Positions 7,139-16,172 of a stretch of 64,000 nucleotides of DNA are shown here, in pieces (within the stretch, counting starts at the first letter, position 1; every line of letters starts with the position of its first letter). The translations under genes and the position numbers were made by a program. Under the pieces are notes generated by a model that worked only from the letters and a program-made list of their open reading frames with translations, searched no databases and was not told the origin of the DNA. This DNA comes from Methylonatrum kenyense (GTDB taxonomy: Bacteria; Pseudomonadota; Gammaproteobacteria; Nitrococcales; Aquisalimonadaceae), in contig NZ_JALPKO010000009.1 of the NCBI RefSeq assembly GCF_023195885.1, forward strand, positions 1 to 64,000. Reading direction: 5' to 3'.

Positions 7139-10100
7139 TCAGCCGCCCTCGGTGACCGAGGTGTGGCCCTGATGCCGGCGCTGGAGCCGGTTCTTCAGGC
7201 GCTGGAAGCCGTTTTCCGCCAACGAGTAGGACGCCGGGATGACCACCAGGGTGAGCAGCATCGACGAGATCATGCCGCTGATGATGGCGACGGCCAGCGG
7301 TCCCTGGGTTTCGGCGCCGGCACCGGCGCCCATGGCAGCCGGCAGCATGGCCAGTATCAGGGTCAGTGAGGTCATCAGGATCGGTCGCAGCCGGATCGGA
7401 CAGGCCTCTTCCAGCGCCTCGTCCACGCTCAGGCCGCGCTTGTCGCGATACTGGTTGGTCAGGTCAACCAGCAGGATGCCGTTCTTGGTGACCAGGCCGA
7501 TCAGCAACACCAGGCCGATCATCGAGTAGATGTTCAGCGTGTGGCCGAAAAGCCAGAGGCCGAGCACGCCGCCGACCATGGCCAACGGCAAGGCAGCGAG
7601 AATGATCAGTGGCTGCAGGAAGGAATTGAACTGGCTGCCGAGCACCATGTAGACCAGCACCGTCGCGACCACGACCACGAACACGATTGCCGCCGCGGTG
7701 CGCTCAAACTCCTCGGACTGGCCCACCAGGTTGAGTGAATAACCCAGCGGTAGGATGTCATCGGCCTCGGCACGCACGCCGTCCACGGCCTCGGCCAGTG
7801 GCACCGTGGGGTTGGCGTAGAACTGCGCGGCGAACTCCAGATCGTAGCGGCCGATCACCGAGGGTCCGAGTTCGGTGTCGAACTGTGCCAGGTTGTCCAG
7901 CCGGACCATGTCTCCCTCCGGGGACCGCAGGAAAATCCGGCGCAGATCATCGGCGCTCTCGAAACTGCTGGCCGCTGCCTTGAGGCGGATATCGTAGCGT
8001 TCACCGTCACCGGGATCGTCGTTGTAGCGGGCCACGTCGATGCCGCCGGCCAGCACGTTCGCCGCGCGAGCCACTTCGAAGGTGCTCAGGCCCAGGCTGC
8101 GGGTGCGGTCGCGGTCCACGTTCAGTACCAGTTCCGGCTGGTCCAGGTTCAGGTCCAGGTCCAGCGTCGCGATCTGGTCGCTGCCGCGCAGCCGGCGTTC
8201 CAGCTCCTCGGACAGGCGCGCGACTTCGTCCAGATCCGGACCGGCGATGTTGAATTGCAGCGGCTCGCCACGCTGGCCGCCGATCAGGGGAATCACCGAG
8301 GCGAAGGCGCGTGCGCCGGTCATCTCGCCCAGTCGCTCCTGTACCGCGTCCATGATCTGTCGCTGATGCAGCTCACGCTGCTCCCGCGGGTCCAGCCGGA
8401 CGAAAGCGATGCCCTCGCTGACCTGGCCGTCGTCACCGAGGCCGATGGCGGTGAAGAACGTGCTGACGCCTTCCTGCTCGTCCAGGGTCTGCTCGATAAA
8501 GCGCAGCTTTTCGTCGCTGTAATCGATGCTCGAGCCCAGCGGTGTCTGCAGGACGATCAGGAACTGTCCCTCGTCTTCCTCGGGCGAGAATTCGCCGCCC
8601 AGGTCGCCAAGCAGGCTGCCAACGCCGACGGTTATTGCGGCGGCCACGGCCAGGGTGCTCCAGCGGAAGCGCAGCACCTTCCGCAGCAACCAGCGATAGC
8701 CGCGTTCCAGGCCGCGGAAGCCGCTTTCCAGCAGGTTGTAGACCCGGCCGTGCTGCTCGGGTACCGACAGGAAACGGGCGCAGAGCATCGGCGTCAGGGT
8801 CAGCGCCACCAGGCTGGAGGCCAGCACGCCGAGGGCGACGACCACGGCGAAGGATTCGAAGAAGCGGCCGATGATGCCGTCCATGAACAGCACGGGCAGG
8901 AAGATCGCGATCAGCGACAGCGTGGTCGCGATAATCGCGAAGAACACCTCATTGGAACCGGTGATCGCGCCCTCCACCGGATCGCGGATGCCGTTCTCCC
9001 GATGCCGGAAGATGTTCTCCAGCACCACGATCGAGTCGTCGACCACGACGCCGATCAGCAGCAGCATGGCGAGCATGGTCATGCTGTTCAGCGTGTAGCC
9101 GAAGAAGTAGATGGTGGCGACGATCGCCGCCAAAGAAATCGGCACCGACAGCACCACGATCAGCGTCGAGCGCAGGTTCTTCAGGAACAGCCAGAGCACG
9201 AGTCCGGCAAAAAGGATCGCCAGTGCGATGGTCTGGTACAGCGTGTCGATCATTTCGAGGATGAACACGGACTGGTCCGAGGCGATATTGATCTCCATCC
9301 CCGGAGGCAGTTGCGGCCGTATTTCCTCGTCCAGTCGTCGTTCCACGTCGTCGATGATCGCCACCGTGTTGGTGCCGGAGACCTTGACCACACCCAGGCC
9401 AACCGTGGGCTCGCCGTTGAACCGGGCCAGGGTTCGCGGGTCCTCCAGGCCATCCACCACTTCGGCCACGTCGCGCAGCCGGATCAGCGCGCCGTTGTCG
9501 GAGGCGACAATCAGTTCCTCCAGCGCCCAGGGCTGGTGGTATTCCATGTCAAGCTTGATCAGCCGTTCGCTGCGGCCCGACACCAGGAAGCCGCCGGGTA
9601 ACTGGAAGTGCTCGTTCTCGAAGGCGTTGAGCAGATCCTGCACCGTGAGGTTGTAGGCGGACAGCCGGTCCGGGTCGATCTCCACGCGAATGTTGCGCTC
9701 CAGGCCACCGCCCAGCCGCACCTCACCGACGCCGTTGATGTTCTCAAGCTGCGGCCGCACCGTGTTGCGGGCGTAGACGCTGAGTTGCTGCACGGTACGG
9801 TCGCCCTGCACGGCCAGCCACATGATCGGCTGCGCATCGGTCTCGACCTTGCGGATGATTGGTGCCTCGGCGTCCTCCGGCAGGTCCTGGCGGATCTCGT
9901 TGACCTTCGCCTGTACCTCGTTGAAGGCGATGTCGACGTCCTTCTCCAGGTCAAAGGTGATGTTCACCACCGAAGTGCCGGGCGTGGACGTGGAACTGAT
10001 GTCGTCGATGCCGGGCACCGTGTTCACCGCCCGTTCCACCACCGAGGTGATGGAGGCATCGATGATGTCCGGATCGGCGCCCTGCTGGGTGACGATCACG

Positions 10101-10237
10101 GTGATGACCGGGAAATCGATGTTGGGAATGCGGTCGGTGCCCACCTGCTGATAGCCGATCACACCGAACAGTACGAGCACCGCACTCAGCATCACGGCCA
10201 GCACATGGCGGCGGATCGACAGCTCGGGGAGGGTCAT
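7139..10237 (-). CDS. RND-family efflux pump inner-membrane subunit
   Basis: 1032 residues, the usual size of HAE-1/AcrB-type permeases. N-terminal helix, large periplasmic loop with porter domains, TM helices 2-6 including 'GVVVDDSIVVLENI' with the paired Asp of the proton relay, then a duplicated second half ending in 'LVTKNGILLVDLTNQYR' (Lys of the relay) and terminal helices. It exports substrates from the inner membrane or periplasm by proton exchange through a TolC-like channel not encoded here. Its ATG overlaps the adaptor stop codon by four bases, so the two are translationally coupled. Substrate unknown; the divergent type resembles MdtB/MexF-like clades, but this is not resolved by eye. 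Confidence 0.93.
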   Translation of the reverse strand: MTLPELSIRRHVLAVMLSAVLVLFGVIGYQQVGTDRIPNIDFPVITVIVTQQGADPDIIDASITSVVERAVNTVPGIDDISSTSTPGTSVVNITFDLEKDVDIAFNEVQAKVNEIRQDLPEDAEAPIIRKVETDAQPIMWLAVQGDRTVQQLSVYARNTVRPQLENINGVGEVRLGGGLERNIRVEIDPDRLSAYNLTVQDLLNAFENEHFQLPGGFLVSGRSERLIKLDMEYHQPWALEELIVASDNGALIRLRDVAEVVDGLEDPRTLARFNGEPTVGLGVVKVSGTNTVAIIDDVERRLDEEIRPQLPPGMEINIASDQSVFILEMIDTLYQTIALAILFAGLVLWLFLKNLRSTLIVVLSVPISLAAIVATIYFFGYTLNSMTMLAMLLLIGVVVDDSIVVLENIFRHRENGIRDPVEGAITGSNEVFFAIIATTLSLIAIFLPVLFMDGIIGRFFESFAVVVALGVLASSLVALTLTPMLCARFLSVPEQHGRVYNLLESGFRGLERGYRWLLRKVLRFRWSTLAVAAAITVGVGSLLGDLGGEFSPEEDEGQFLIVLQTPLGSSIDYSDEKLRFIEQTLDEQEGVSTFFTAIGLGDDGQVSEGIAFVRLDPREQRELHQRQIMDAVQERLGEMTGARAFASVIPLIGGQRGEPLQFNIAGPDLDEVARLSEELERRLRGSDQIATLDLDLNLDQPELVLNVDRDRTRSLGLSTFEVARAANVLAGGIDVARYNDDPGDGERYDIRLKAAASSFESADDLRRIFLRSPEGDMVRLDNLAQFDTELGPSVIGRYDLEFAAQFYANPTVPLAEAVDGVRAEADDILPLGYSLNLVGQSEEFERTAAAIVFVVVVATVLVYMVLGSQFNSFLQPLIILAALPLAMVGGVLGLWLFGHTLNIYSMIGLVLLIGLVTKNGILLVDLTNQYRDKRGLSVDEALEEACPIRLRPILMTSLTLILAMLPAAMGAGAGAETQGPLAVAIISGMISSMLLTLVVIPASYSLAENGFQRLKNRLQRRHQGHTSVTEGG

Positions 10238-11355
10238 CGGGTGGCGTCCGCGTCGTCTGCCTCGTCGACCTCGTCGTCATCGTCGGCGATCCGGACCTTG
10301 GCACCATCGGACAGGAATCCGGCGCCGTCTACGGCCACGGCGTCGCCGTCGTCGACACCATCGAGGATCTCGGTGCGGTCGCGGCCGCGGCGGCCGACTT
10401 CCACCTCGCGGGCATGGGCCTTGTTATCCTCGATGACATACACCACCTCGCCCGCCGGACGCTGCACGATGGCAGCGGTCGGCACCACGACCCCGTCACG
10501 CGAGATCACCACCACATCGGCATTCACGCTGCCGCCTTCGCGCCAGCCGCCGGGGTTCTCGATATTGACGATGGCCTCCACGGTTCGACTGCCGCCCATC
10601 AGCCCGGGCCGTAGTTCGCGGATGGTGCCTCCGACTTCCTGATCACCGCTTAACGGCGCGCGCATGCGGGCGATCTGGCCGGTCTCCAGGCGTTGCGAGG
10701 CGGTTTCCGGGTAGGGCAGACGCACCTGCAGCAGATCCTGGCTGAGCAGCCGGAACAACGCCTCACCGACAGCCACATAGTCGCCGTCGGAGACGTTCCG
10801 CTCATCGACTTCGGCGTCCACCGGGGCCTCGATGCGTGTCTTGCGCAGATCCCTTTCGGCGCTGTCGAGCTGGACCTGGGCGGCCTGCAGTTGCTCGCGG
10901 CTGGCCTCCAGTTCCGACTCCAGACCATCCACCGTGGACTGGGTGACGAAGCCGTCCTCAAGCAACTCGCGATTGCGGACCAGTTCCCGTTCCTGATTGC
11001 GGATGCTGACTTCCAGTCGGCGGATCTCGGTCGCCGCCGAGGCCCGCGCCAGTTGATAGGGCTCCGGGTCGATCTCCAGCAGCAGCTCGCCACGCTCGAC
11101 CCGGTCACCGGCATCCACGTGCACATCGGTGATCTGGCCGCTGACTTCGGAGGCGATATTGGGCGTGGTGCGCGAGGTGATCCTGCCGATGGTCCGCTCG
11201 AGGATCTCCACCGTCTCGGTACGGGCCGTTTCCGTCGTGATCAGCACGGCGTCTGCTCCGGGCTGATTCTCTTCGCTGCTACTGTCGCCATTGTCGCCGC
11301 AGGCGACCAGCAGCGAGGCAAGGCATGGCAGCAACGCGAGTCGGAGCCGGGACAT
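10234..11355 (-). CDS. RND efflux periplasmic adaptor (membrane fusion protein), lipoprotein
   Basis: 373 residues from the ATG at 11355, which has 'gaggtg' nine bases upstream. Lipobox 'LVAC' gives a lipidated cysteine near residue 19, anchoring it in the inner membrane as in AcrA/MexE. Domain order: barrel half-strand 'ITDVHVDAGDRVERGELLLEID', coiled-coil hairpin (~residues 85-165, 'RRLEVSIRNQERELVRNRELL'), lipoyl return strand 'RIEAPVDAEVDERNVSDGDYV', then beta-barrel and membrane-proximal domains. The C-terminus is very acidic (DDDDEVDEADDAD). First gene of the two-gene pump operon, 72 bases after a TetR regulator gene. Confidence 0.92.
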   Translation of the reverse strand: MSRLRLALLPCLASLLVACGDNGDSSSEENQPGADAVLITTETARTETVEILERTIGRITSRTTPNIASEVSGQITDVHVDAGDRVERGELLLEIDPEPYQLARASAATEIRRLEVSIRNQERELVRNRELLEDGFVTQSTVDGLESELEASREQLQAAQVQLDSAERDLRKTRIEAPVDAEVDERNVSDGDYVAVGEALFRLLSQDLLQVRLPYPETASQRLETGQIARMRAPLSGDQEVGGTIRELRPGLMGGSRTVEAIVNIENPGGWREGGSVNADVVVISRDGVVVPTAAIVQRPAGEVVYVIEDNKAHAREVEVGRRGRDRTEILDGVDDGDAVAVDGAGFLSDGAKVRIADDDDEVDEADDADATR

Positions 11356-11427
11356 GGCGGCAAGCACCTCATGCGGATTGCGTCGGGTGGTGTGGAGCAG
11401 GCAGTGACCGAAGCTGATCGGTCGGGT

Positions 11428-12072
11428 TCAGTCCGGCCTGTGGTCGCGGCTGGTGGTCGCGTCAAGCAGATCGATCAGTGCTGCGCTGAAGGCGGCCGGG
11501 TCGTCCGCGCGGAAGCGGTCCGAGATCTGGTCGACCACGCCGCGGAGCCGGAAAAAAATGAAATTTGCGCCGATGATGGTCATTGCCAGCACCGTTGGGT
11601 CGACATCCTCCGCCAGCCGATGTTCCGCCTGCAGGTTTTCCAGATTTCCGATCAGCTTGCGAAAGCCCTCGACGACATTGGCTTCCGCCAGCGTGCGCTG
11701 GGCATTGTCCGGCGTGCTCATCATCTGCCGCATGAACAGGTTGACCGAGTGCGGGTCACGCAGCATCAAGGCCAGGTTTTCGCGGATGAACAGTTCCAGG
11801 CGACAGCGGGGCGGCTGGCCGCATTCGCGCAACACCTCCACCACCTCTTCGAACATGTCGGAGCTGTCACCGAGTACCGCCTTGTAAAGTCCCATCTTGT
11901 TGCTGAAATGATGGAACACATTGGCCTTGCTGACCCGGGCGCGCTCCGCCACATCCCGTATCGACACGCCGTCATAGCCACGTTCGGCGAACAGTGTGCG
12001 CGCCGCATGGACGATCCGGTCTGCGGCACCCCGTCGGGCCAGCGGGTCGGAGCCAGAAACAGCAGTCGACAT
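11428..12072 (-). CDS. TetR/AcrR-family repressor of the RND pump
   Basis: 214 residues from ATG 12072. The N-terminal helix-turn-helix reads 'RIVHAARTLFAERGYDGVSIRDVAERARVSKANVFHHFSNKMGLYKAVL', the standard TetR DNA-binding domain; the C-terminal ligand domain includes a CecR/YbiH-like segment ending 'FFRLRGVVDQISDRF'. It lies directly upstream of, and on the same strand as, the adaptor-pump pair, so it likely represses itself and the pump in response to a pump substrate. No clear operator palindrome was identified in the short gap to the adaptor gene. A longer in-frame start at 12132 is less likely because it adds an unconserved leader. Confidence 0.9.
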   Translation of the reverse strand: MSTAVSGSDPLARRGAADRIVHAARTLFAERGYDGVSIRDVAERARVSKANVFHHFSNKMGLYKAVLGDSSDMFEEVVEVLRECGQPPRCRLELFIRENLALMLRDPHSVNLFMRQMMSTPDNAQRTLAEANVVEGFRKLIGNLENLQAEHRLAEDVDPTVLAMTIIGANFIFFRLRGVVDQISDRFRADDPAAFSAALIDLLDATTSRDHRPD

Positions 12073-12230
12073 CGGAAGTGCTCGCGTTAGAGGGCTGATC
12101 GCTCGGTCAGGTGACGCTAGCAGGATCGGCAAGTTTGGCGCAAGTCGCCATCATCCGGCGGATTGTGCCTAGTCCAAGCTGCGCCAATCGCGGTCTGCTT
12201 GGACGATCCCGGACCGCAAACTGTAAGCTT

Positions 12231-12622
12231 GGGAAACGCTGAATTATTCGCACGCCTGCATTGGAGTCCGCATTTTTCTCCGAGGCAAGGCGCGCTGCGC
12301 AGCGCCGCAGTCATTCTGCGGTCAAGCAGCGCAACGCAGGAGTCGGGAAAAATGCGGCCCAACCGGAGGCAAGCATGCACCGTCGCACGCCACCCCGGGT
12401 AGCACCACTACCCGAGGCGACCTGCTCCTGGCCAGTCGAAAGAACGGCACACGAGCGCGGCGGCGTGGGACGGTGCATGCTTGCCAGTGACCCGGCCGGT
12501 TTTGGCCCCTGGCTGTGTTGCGCCACCGGCCCGGTAGCTCAAGCTACCGAACCGGCACCGCGCCTTGCCAGATGACCAAAACCGGTCTCGGGCGCAGACG
12601 CGGGAATAAATCAGTGTTTCCC
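12231..12622. mobile_element. MITE-like element, copy 1 (full, with nested insertion)
   Basis: Left end GGGAAACGCTGAATTATTCG (12231-12250) is the inverted repeat of the right end at 12601-12622, so both termini are present. The interior (TCCGAGGCAAGGCGCGCTGC, then GGCCGGTTTTGGCCCCTGG, then GGTAGC/GCTACC hairpin and GCGCCTTGCCAGATGACC) matches copy 2 at 42.5 kb and, inverted, copy 3 at 43.3 kb. No coding potential. It fills most of the 620-base gap between the TetR and GNAT genes; I see no convincing promoter in the remaining parts of that gap. Confidence 0.85.
12368..12485. mobile_element. Nested 118-bp inverted-repeat element inside MITE copy 1
   Basis: 24-bp terminal inverted repeats (start GGCAAGCATGCACCGTCGCA, 23 of 24 matching the inverse at 12462-12485) with an internal CGGGTAG/CTACCCG hairpin. 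The same point in copy 2 (near 42600) lacks it, so it was inserted into this copy after the family spread. Confidence 0.75.
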
Positions 12623-12692
12623 TCGGCCAGCGTGGGAATCGCTCCGTGCTTGCTTCGTCACAAACCGCAGAGAATTCGGAGACTGCCGACTG

Positions 12693-13292
12693 ATGATGAC
12701 CGACACGCCACGATTGCTGAGCCTCAGTGGCCAAGAAATCAACCCGTACCTGGATGCCCTTGCCAGTCTGCGCATCGAGGTATTCCGGGAGTTTCCGTAT
12801 CTGTATGACGGCGACCACGCATACGAGGAACGCTATCTGAAAACCTACGCGGCCTCACCGCGCAGCGTGTTCATCGTCGCCCTGACCGGTGACGAGGTGA
12901 TCGGCGTTGCCACCGGCCTGCCGATGGCCGATGAGACCGAGGAGTTCAAGCGGCCCTTCGTCGAGCAGGGCTACGATGTCGACAGCATCTTTTATTTCGG
13001 CGAGTCGGTGTTGCGCAGCCAGTGGCGCGGTCAGGGTATCGGTGTTGCCTTCATCGACGGTCGCGAGGCCTTTGCCCGCGAGAAGGGTTTCCGGACCACG
13101 GTATTCTGTGCCGTGCAGCGACCCGAGGACCACCCGGCGCGGCCGGCCGACCATGTGCCGCTGGACCGCTTCTGGGAAAACCGGGGCTATCGCCGCCAAC
13201 CCGCCCTACAGACCACCTATCGCTGGCGCGACGTTGGCGACACAGAGGAAACCGACAAGCCGATGATGTTCTGGATGAAGGAACTGGACTGA
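12693..13292 (+). CDS. GNAT-family N-acetyltransferase
   Basis: 199 residues with a GNAT fold: 'LASLRIEVFREFPYLYDGD' helix pair, 'VFIVALTGDEVIGVATGLP' strand pair, and the acetyl-CoA motif 'LRSQWRGQGIGVAFIDGREAFAREKG' (R/Q-x-x-G-x-G/A). The C-terminal 'FWENRGYRRQP' is the usual last strand. Substrate unknown; small-molecule acetylation is typical. Two adjacent ATG codons (12693, 12696) could start it, about ten bases after 'ggaga'. It stands alone between the MITE-like element and a strong hairpin that overlaps its stop codon. Confidence 0.85.
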   Translation: MMTDTPRLLSLSGQEINPYLDALASLRIEVFREFPYLYDGDHAYEERYLKTYAASPRSVFIVALTGDEVIGVATGLPMADETEEFKRPFVEQGYDVDSIFYFGESVLRSQWRGQGIGVAFIDGREAFAREKGFRTTVFCAVQRPEDHPARPADHVPLDRFWENRGYRRQPALQTTYRWRDVGDTEETDKPMMFWMKELD

Positions 13293-13316
13293 AAAGCGCC
13301 TTCAGCGCTTTTCAGT
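13288..13316. terminator. Perfect 12-bp hairpin at the GNAT stop codon
   Basis: ACTGAAAAGCGC / GCGCTTTTCAGT with a 5-base loop, including the TGA stop of the GNAT gene. A/T-rich outer stem rather than a classic U-tract; probably acts as a transcription end or mRNA 3' stabiliser. Confidence 0.6.
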
Positions 13317-13329
13317 GAGTTTTCAGGCT

Positions 13330-13394
13330 TCAGTGTTCAGACAAACATTCGGCTTCGGGGTGGGCGTTACAGGTCTGCACTGTCTGAACACTGA
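13330..13394. repeat. 14-bp inverted repeat in a convergent intergenic region
   Basis: TCAGTGTTCAGACA (13330-13343) and TGTCTGAACACTGA (13381-13394) are perfect inverses 37 bases apart. A similar half (GTCTGAAAACTGAACACT) occurs at 43672-43689. May be a small dispersed repeat; the GNAT and minus-strand membrane protein genes converge here. Confidence 0.6.
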
Positions 13395-13417
13395 ACACTG
13401 AAACCTTCCTTCTTGCC

Positions 13418-13753
13418 TTACATTCCCCCCACCAACACAAGAAACGCGACGATCCCGGTCAGCGCGTGCAATGCGACAAGACCCAGGAACGGGGGCTCGT
13501 CGCGGCGGTGTACCGCGAGCATGAAAACGCCGCCGATGGCGGTGAGCAGGAACAGGAAGAAGGCGCTGTTGAACCACAGATTTTCCGGGCCGGTGAAGAC
13601 CCGGTAGCCGAGCAGGCTGATGGCGGCGATGGCACCGCCGCCATGCACCGCCGGTATCATCCTGCCGAGACGACCGCGTTTCGTGCCCAACCAGGCAAGG
13701 CTGGCACCGAGGGCAATGGCGAGCGTGAACAAGGCGACAATCGCGGCGTTCAT
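13418..13753 (-). CDS. Small four-helix membrane protein, unknown function
   Basis: 111 residues, almost wholly hydrophobic: helices near 2-22, 35-53, 62-80 and 90-111, with 'GTKRGRLGRM' and 'VHRRDEPPF' as loops (positive loops would place the termini outside the cytoplasm). No family recognised with confidence. Its ATG overlaps the stop codon of the upstream kinase-fusion gene (tcat at 13750-13753), so it is translationally coupled to it. Confidence 0.65.
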   Translation of the reverse strand: MNAAIVALFTLAIALGASLAWLGTKRGRLGRMIPAVHGGGAIAAISLLGYRVFTGPENLWFNSAFFLFLLTAIGGVFMLAVHRRDEPPFLGLVALHALTGIVAFLVLVGGM

Positions 13754-15273
13754 GGCGTTTCCGTCCCCGGCCGGATTCGATGCTGGCGTTCTTCGTCCGA
13801 GGGCCGCTCGAATTGCTGTAGCTGGAAGTCCAGCACCGCCGCATCCGCTTCCGACGGATCGCGGCCTTTTGCGGCCCGCAGTTGCAGCCGCTGGCGCAGG
13901 GTCTGCTGCGGAGCATCACAGTACAGCAGGCGCCAGGGGCAGCCGTGGCTCGCGGCCAGCTGACGAAAGCGGTCGCGTTCCGTGCGTTTCAGACAGGCGG
14001 CGTCAACAATCACGCTCCAGCCGGCTGCCAGCAGTTGCCCGGCCTTGGCCGCCAACGCCGTGTAGGTGGCACGCCCGGCATCCTGACCGTAGAGTGCGCC
14101 GGCCACCGGCGAGTCGGTGCGGGCCAGTGCGTCCAGGCCGAACAGACGTTTCCGTTCCACATCTGACCGCAGCCGAATCGCGCCGATCTCCTCGGCCAGC
14201 GCCAGGGCGGCAGTGGACTTGCCGCTGGCTGACAGACCGCAGGTGGTGATCAGCTGCGGCGCCTGTGGCTGGCAGTACCGCTCGGCCAGTTCCAGATAAC
14301 GATCACGCCGCGCGACACTGGCCTGCCGCTGCGCCGCCGGTCGACTCTGATCGTTCAGGTTGATCGTGTGAATCTTGGCCCGGATCAGCGCCCGGTAGCA
14401 CTGGAAAAGCCGCAGATCGGTGACCCCGGCGTGATCGCCGCTGACATCCAGATAGCGGTTGAGAAAGCGCGTTGCCAGTGGCGAGGCGCCGCGGTCATCC
14501 AGATCCATCAGCAGAAAGGCGATGTCCGCCATCACGTCCATCCAGCGCAGGCGGGCATCGAACTCGATACAGTCGAAGGCAACCGCACGGTCATCAATCA
14601 GGGCGATGTTTTCCAGATGTAGATCACCGTGTCCTTCGCGTACCAGGCCGGCGGCAAGCCGTCGCCGCAGCCGCTGGCGTAAGGCCGGTATGGTGCCAAG
14701 GAGGTAGCTGGTGACGGATTCGGGTACCTTTGCACCAAGTCCTTCCAGTTGTTGCAGATTGGCCAATAGGGGCTCGATCAGCGGTTCAGGGTCGGCCAGC
14801 CAGTCCGGCAGTTCGGCGCTGGCGGCCTCGTTGTGAAACGCGGCGATGGTCTCGGCCAGTTGCTCCAGATGCTCCGGTGCCAGTTCGCCGCGCGGGAGTA
14901 CCCGGTCCAGCCGTTGCTGCTGCGAGAAACGGCTCATGCGGACCGCATAATCCAGCACCTTGCCGGTACCGTCGAGCTGGGGCGCCTCCAGCTGGCCGGT
15001 CAGCCGGACCACGGCCTGATAGATGGACGGCGCCAGCCGGCGATTCAGCCGCAACTCGTCCTCGCAGGCAATCCGGCGGCGGTCCAGGCCAGTGAAGTCC
15101 AGAAAGCCCAGGTCGAGCGGCTTCTTCAGCTTGAACACCAGGCCATTGGCCAGCAGTAGACTGGAAATGTGGGTTTCTATGCGGTCGACCGATGGGTGTT
15201 CGGCAGCGAGCTGTGCTGCAAGACCGTCCACCAGCCGGCGGTGCCAGGTCATTGACTCGGGCTCGTGCATCAT
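13750..15273 (-). CDS. Two-domain APH-like kinase / AAA P-loop kinase fusion
   Basis: 507 residues. N-terminal half is an aminoglycoside-phosphotransferase-like (COG2187) domain with catalytic 'HGDLHLEN' (215-222) and metal-binding 'DCIEFD' (234-239). C-terminal half is a small P-loop kinase (AAA_33, COG0645) with Walker A 'GLSASGKST' (346-354) and the later 'SDVERKRLFG'. The fused form is widespread and annotated as bifunctional APH/ATP-binding protein, but its substrate is not established. It begins four bases after the aroE stop and its stop overlaps the next gene, so it sits in an aroE-kinase-membrane protein unit. Both active-site motifs look intact. Confidence 0.85.
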   Translation of the reverse strand: MMHEPESMTWHRRLVDGLAAQLAAEHPSVDRIETHISSLLLANGLVFKLKKPLDLGFLDFTGLDRRRIACEDELRLNRRLAPSIYQAVVRLTGQLEAPQLDGTGKVLDYAVRMSRFSQQQRLDRVLPRGELAPEHLEQLAETIAAFHNEAASAELPDWLADPEPLIEPLLANLQQLEGLGAKVPESVTSYLLGTIPALRQRLRRRLAAGLVREGHGDLHLENIALIDDRAVAFDCIEFDARLRWMDVMADIAFLLMDLDDRGASPLATRFLNRYLDVSGDHAGVTDLRLFQCYRALIRAKIHTINLNDQSRPAAQRQASVARRDRYLELAERYCQPQAPQLITTCGLSASGKSTAALALAEEIGAIRLRSDVERKRLFGLDALARTDSPVAGALYGQDAGRATYTALAAKAGQLLAAGWSVIVDAACLKRTERDRFRQLAASHGCPWRLLYCDAPQQTLRQRLQLRAAKGRDPSEADAAVLDFQLQQFERPSDEERQHRIRPGTETP

Positions 15274-15276
15274 CGC

Positions 15277-16101
15277 TCAGGCCAGGTCGGCGCGCAGAGC
15301 GGCAATCACCGGTGCCGTTTGTGGCCGGACACCACGCCACAGAAAGAATGACTCCGCCGCCTGCTCCACCAGCATGCCAAGGCCGTCGATGACGGTCGTC
15401 GCGCCTTGTTCCACGGCCCAGCGCTGAAAGGCGCTGCGCTCCGCACCGTAGGCCATTTCCTGCACCGCACCACCGTCGGCGAGCAGACCGTCCGGGAGCG
15501 TGGGCATCTCGCCCGATAGCCCGGCCGAGGTACCGTTGATGATCAGGTCGAACGGCCGCTCGGCGGCAAGATCCTGGAACGACAAGGCGTGGCGGGTCAC
15601 GCCATGGCACAGCGGCAGCAAGCCCTCGGCCTTGCTTACGGTGCGGTTGGCAATCACCAGTTCCAGCGGAAGTTGTTCCACCAGGGGCAGCAGGATGCCG
15701 CGCACGGCACCGCCTGCGCCGAGGACCAGGATCCGTTTTCCACGCAGGACCAGGTCGTGATTGACGGTCAGGTCACGCAGCAGCCCGACGCCGTCGGTGT
15801 TGTCGCCCTCGAGGCGGCCGTCCGCCAGCCGGATCAGGGTGTTCACGGCGGCCGCATGGTCTGCTCGCGCAGTGCGCACATCCGCCAGATGCCAGGCTTC
15901 CTGCTTGAACGGTACCGTGACATTCAGACCGCAGCCGCCGTCAGCAAGGAATGCCTGCACGGTTGCGTCAAAATTGTCGTTGTTGGCTTCCAGGCGTCCA
16001 TATTCCAGTGCCTCGCCGGTCTGCTCGGCGAAGCGGGCATGGATAAATGGCGAGCGACTGTGCGCGACGGGGTTGCCGATAACGGCGTACTGATCGGTCA
16101 T
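15277..16101 (-). CDS. aroE: Shikimate dehydrogenase
   Basis: 274 residues; reduces 3-dehydroshikimate to shikimate with NADPH in aromatic amino-acid synthesis. Key features: substrate loop '[15 protein letters not shown]' near the N-terminus, catalytic Lys in '[11 protein letters not shown]', catalytic Asp in '[11 protein letters not shown]', NADP-binding '[14 protein letters not shown]' and 'NRTVSKA'. The ATG at 16101 has GGAG six bases upstream; longer readings add only a basic tail. Other pathway genes aroB and aroK lie 13 kb away in the window. The downstream kinase fusion probably shares its transcript. Confidence 0.96.
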   Translation of the reverse strand: MTDQYAVIGNPVAHSRSPFIHARFAEQTGEALEYGRLEANNDNFDATVQAFLADGGCGLNVTVPFKQEAWHLADVRTARADHAAAVNTLIRLADGRLEGDNTDGVGLLRDLTVNHDLVLRGKRILVLGAGGAVRGILLPLVEQLPLELVIANRTVSKAEGLLPLCHGVTRHALSFQDLAAERPFDLIINGTSAGLSGEMPTLPDGLLADGGAVQEMAYGAERSAFQRWAVEQGATTVIDGLGMLVEQAAESFFLWRGVRPQTAPVIAALRADLA

Positions 16102-16172
16102 GGAGTCTCCATGGACGGAACGACGGGTCCGCCGAGCATAGAGTGCCTGGCGGCCACGGTTCAACGCGCTGA

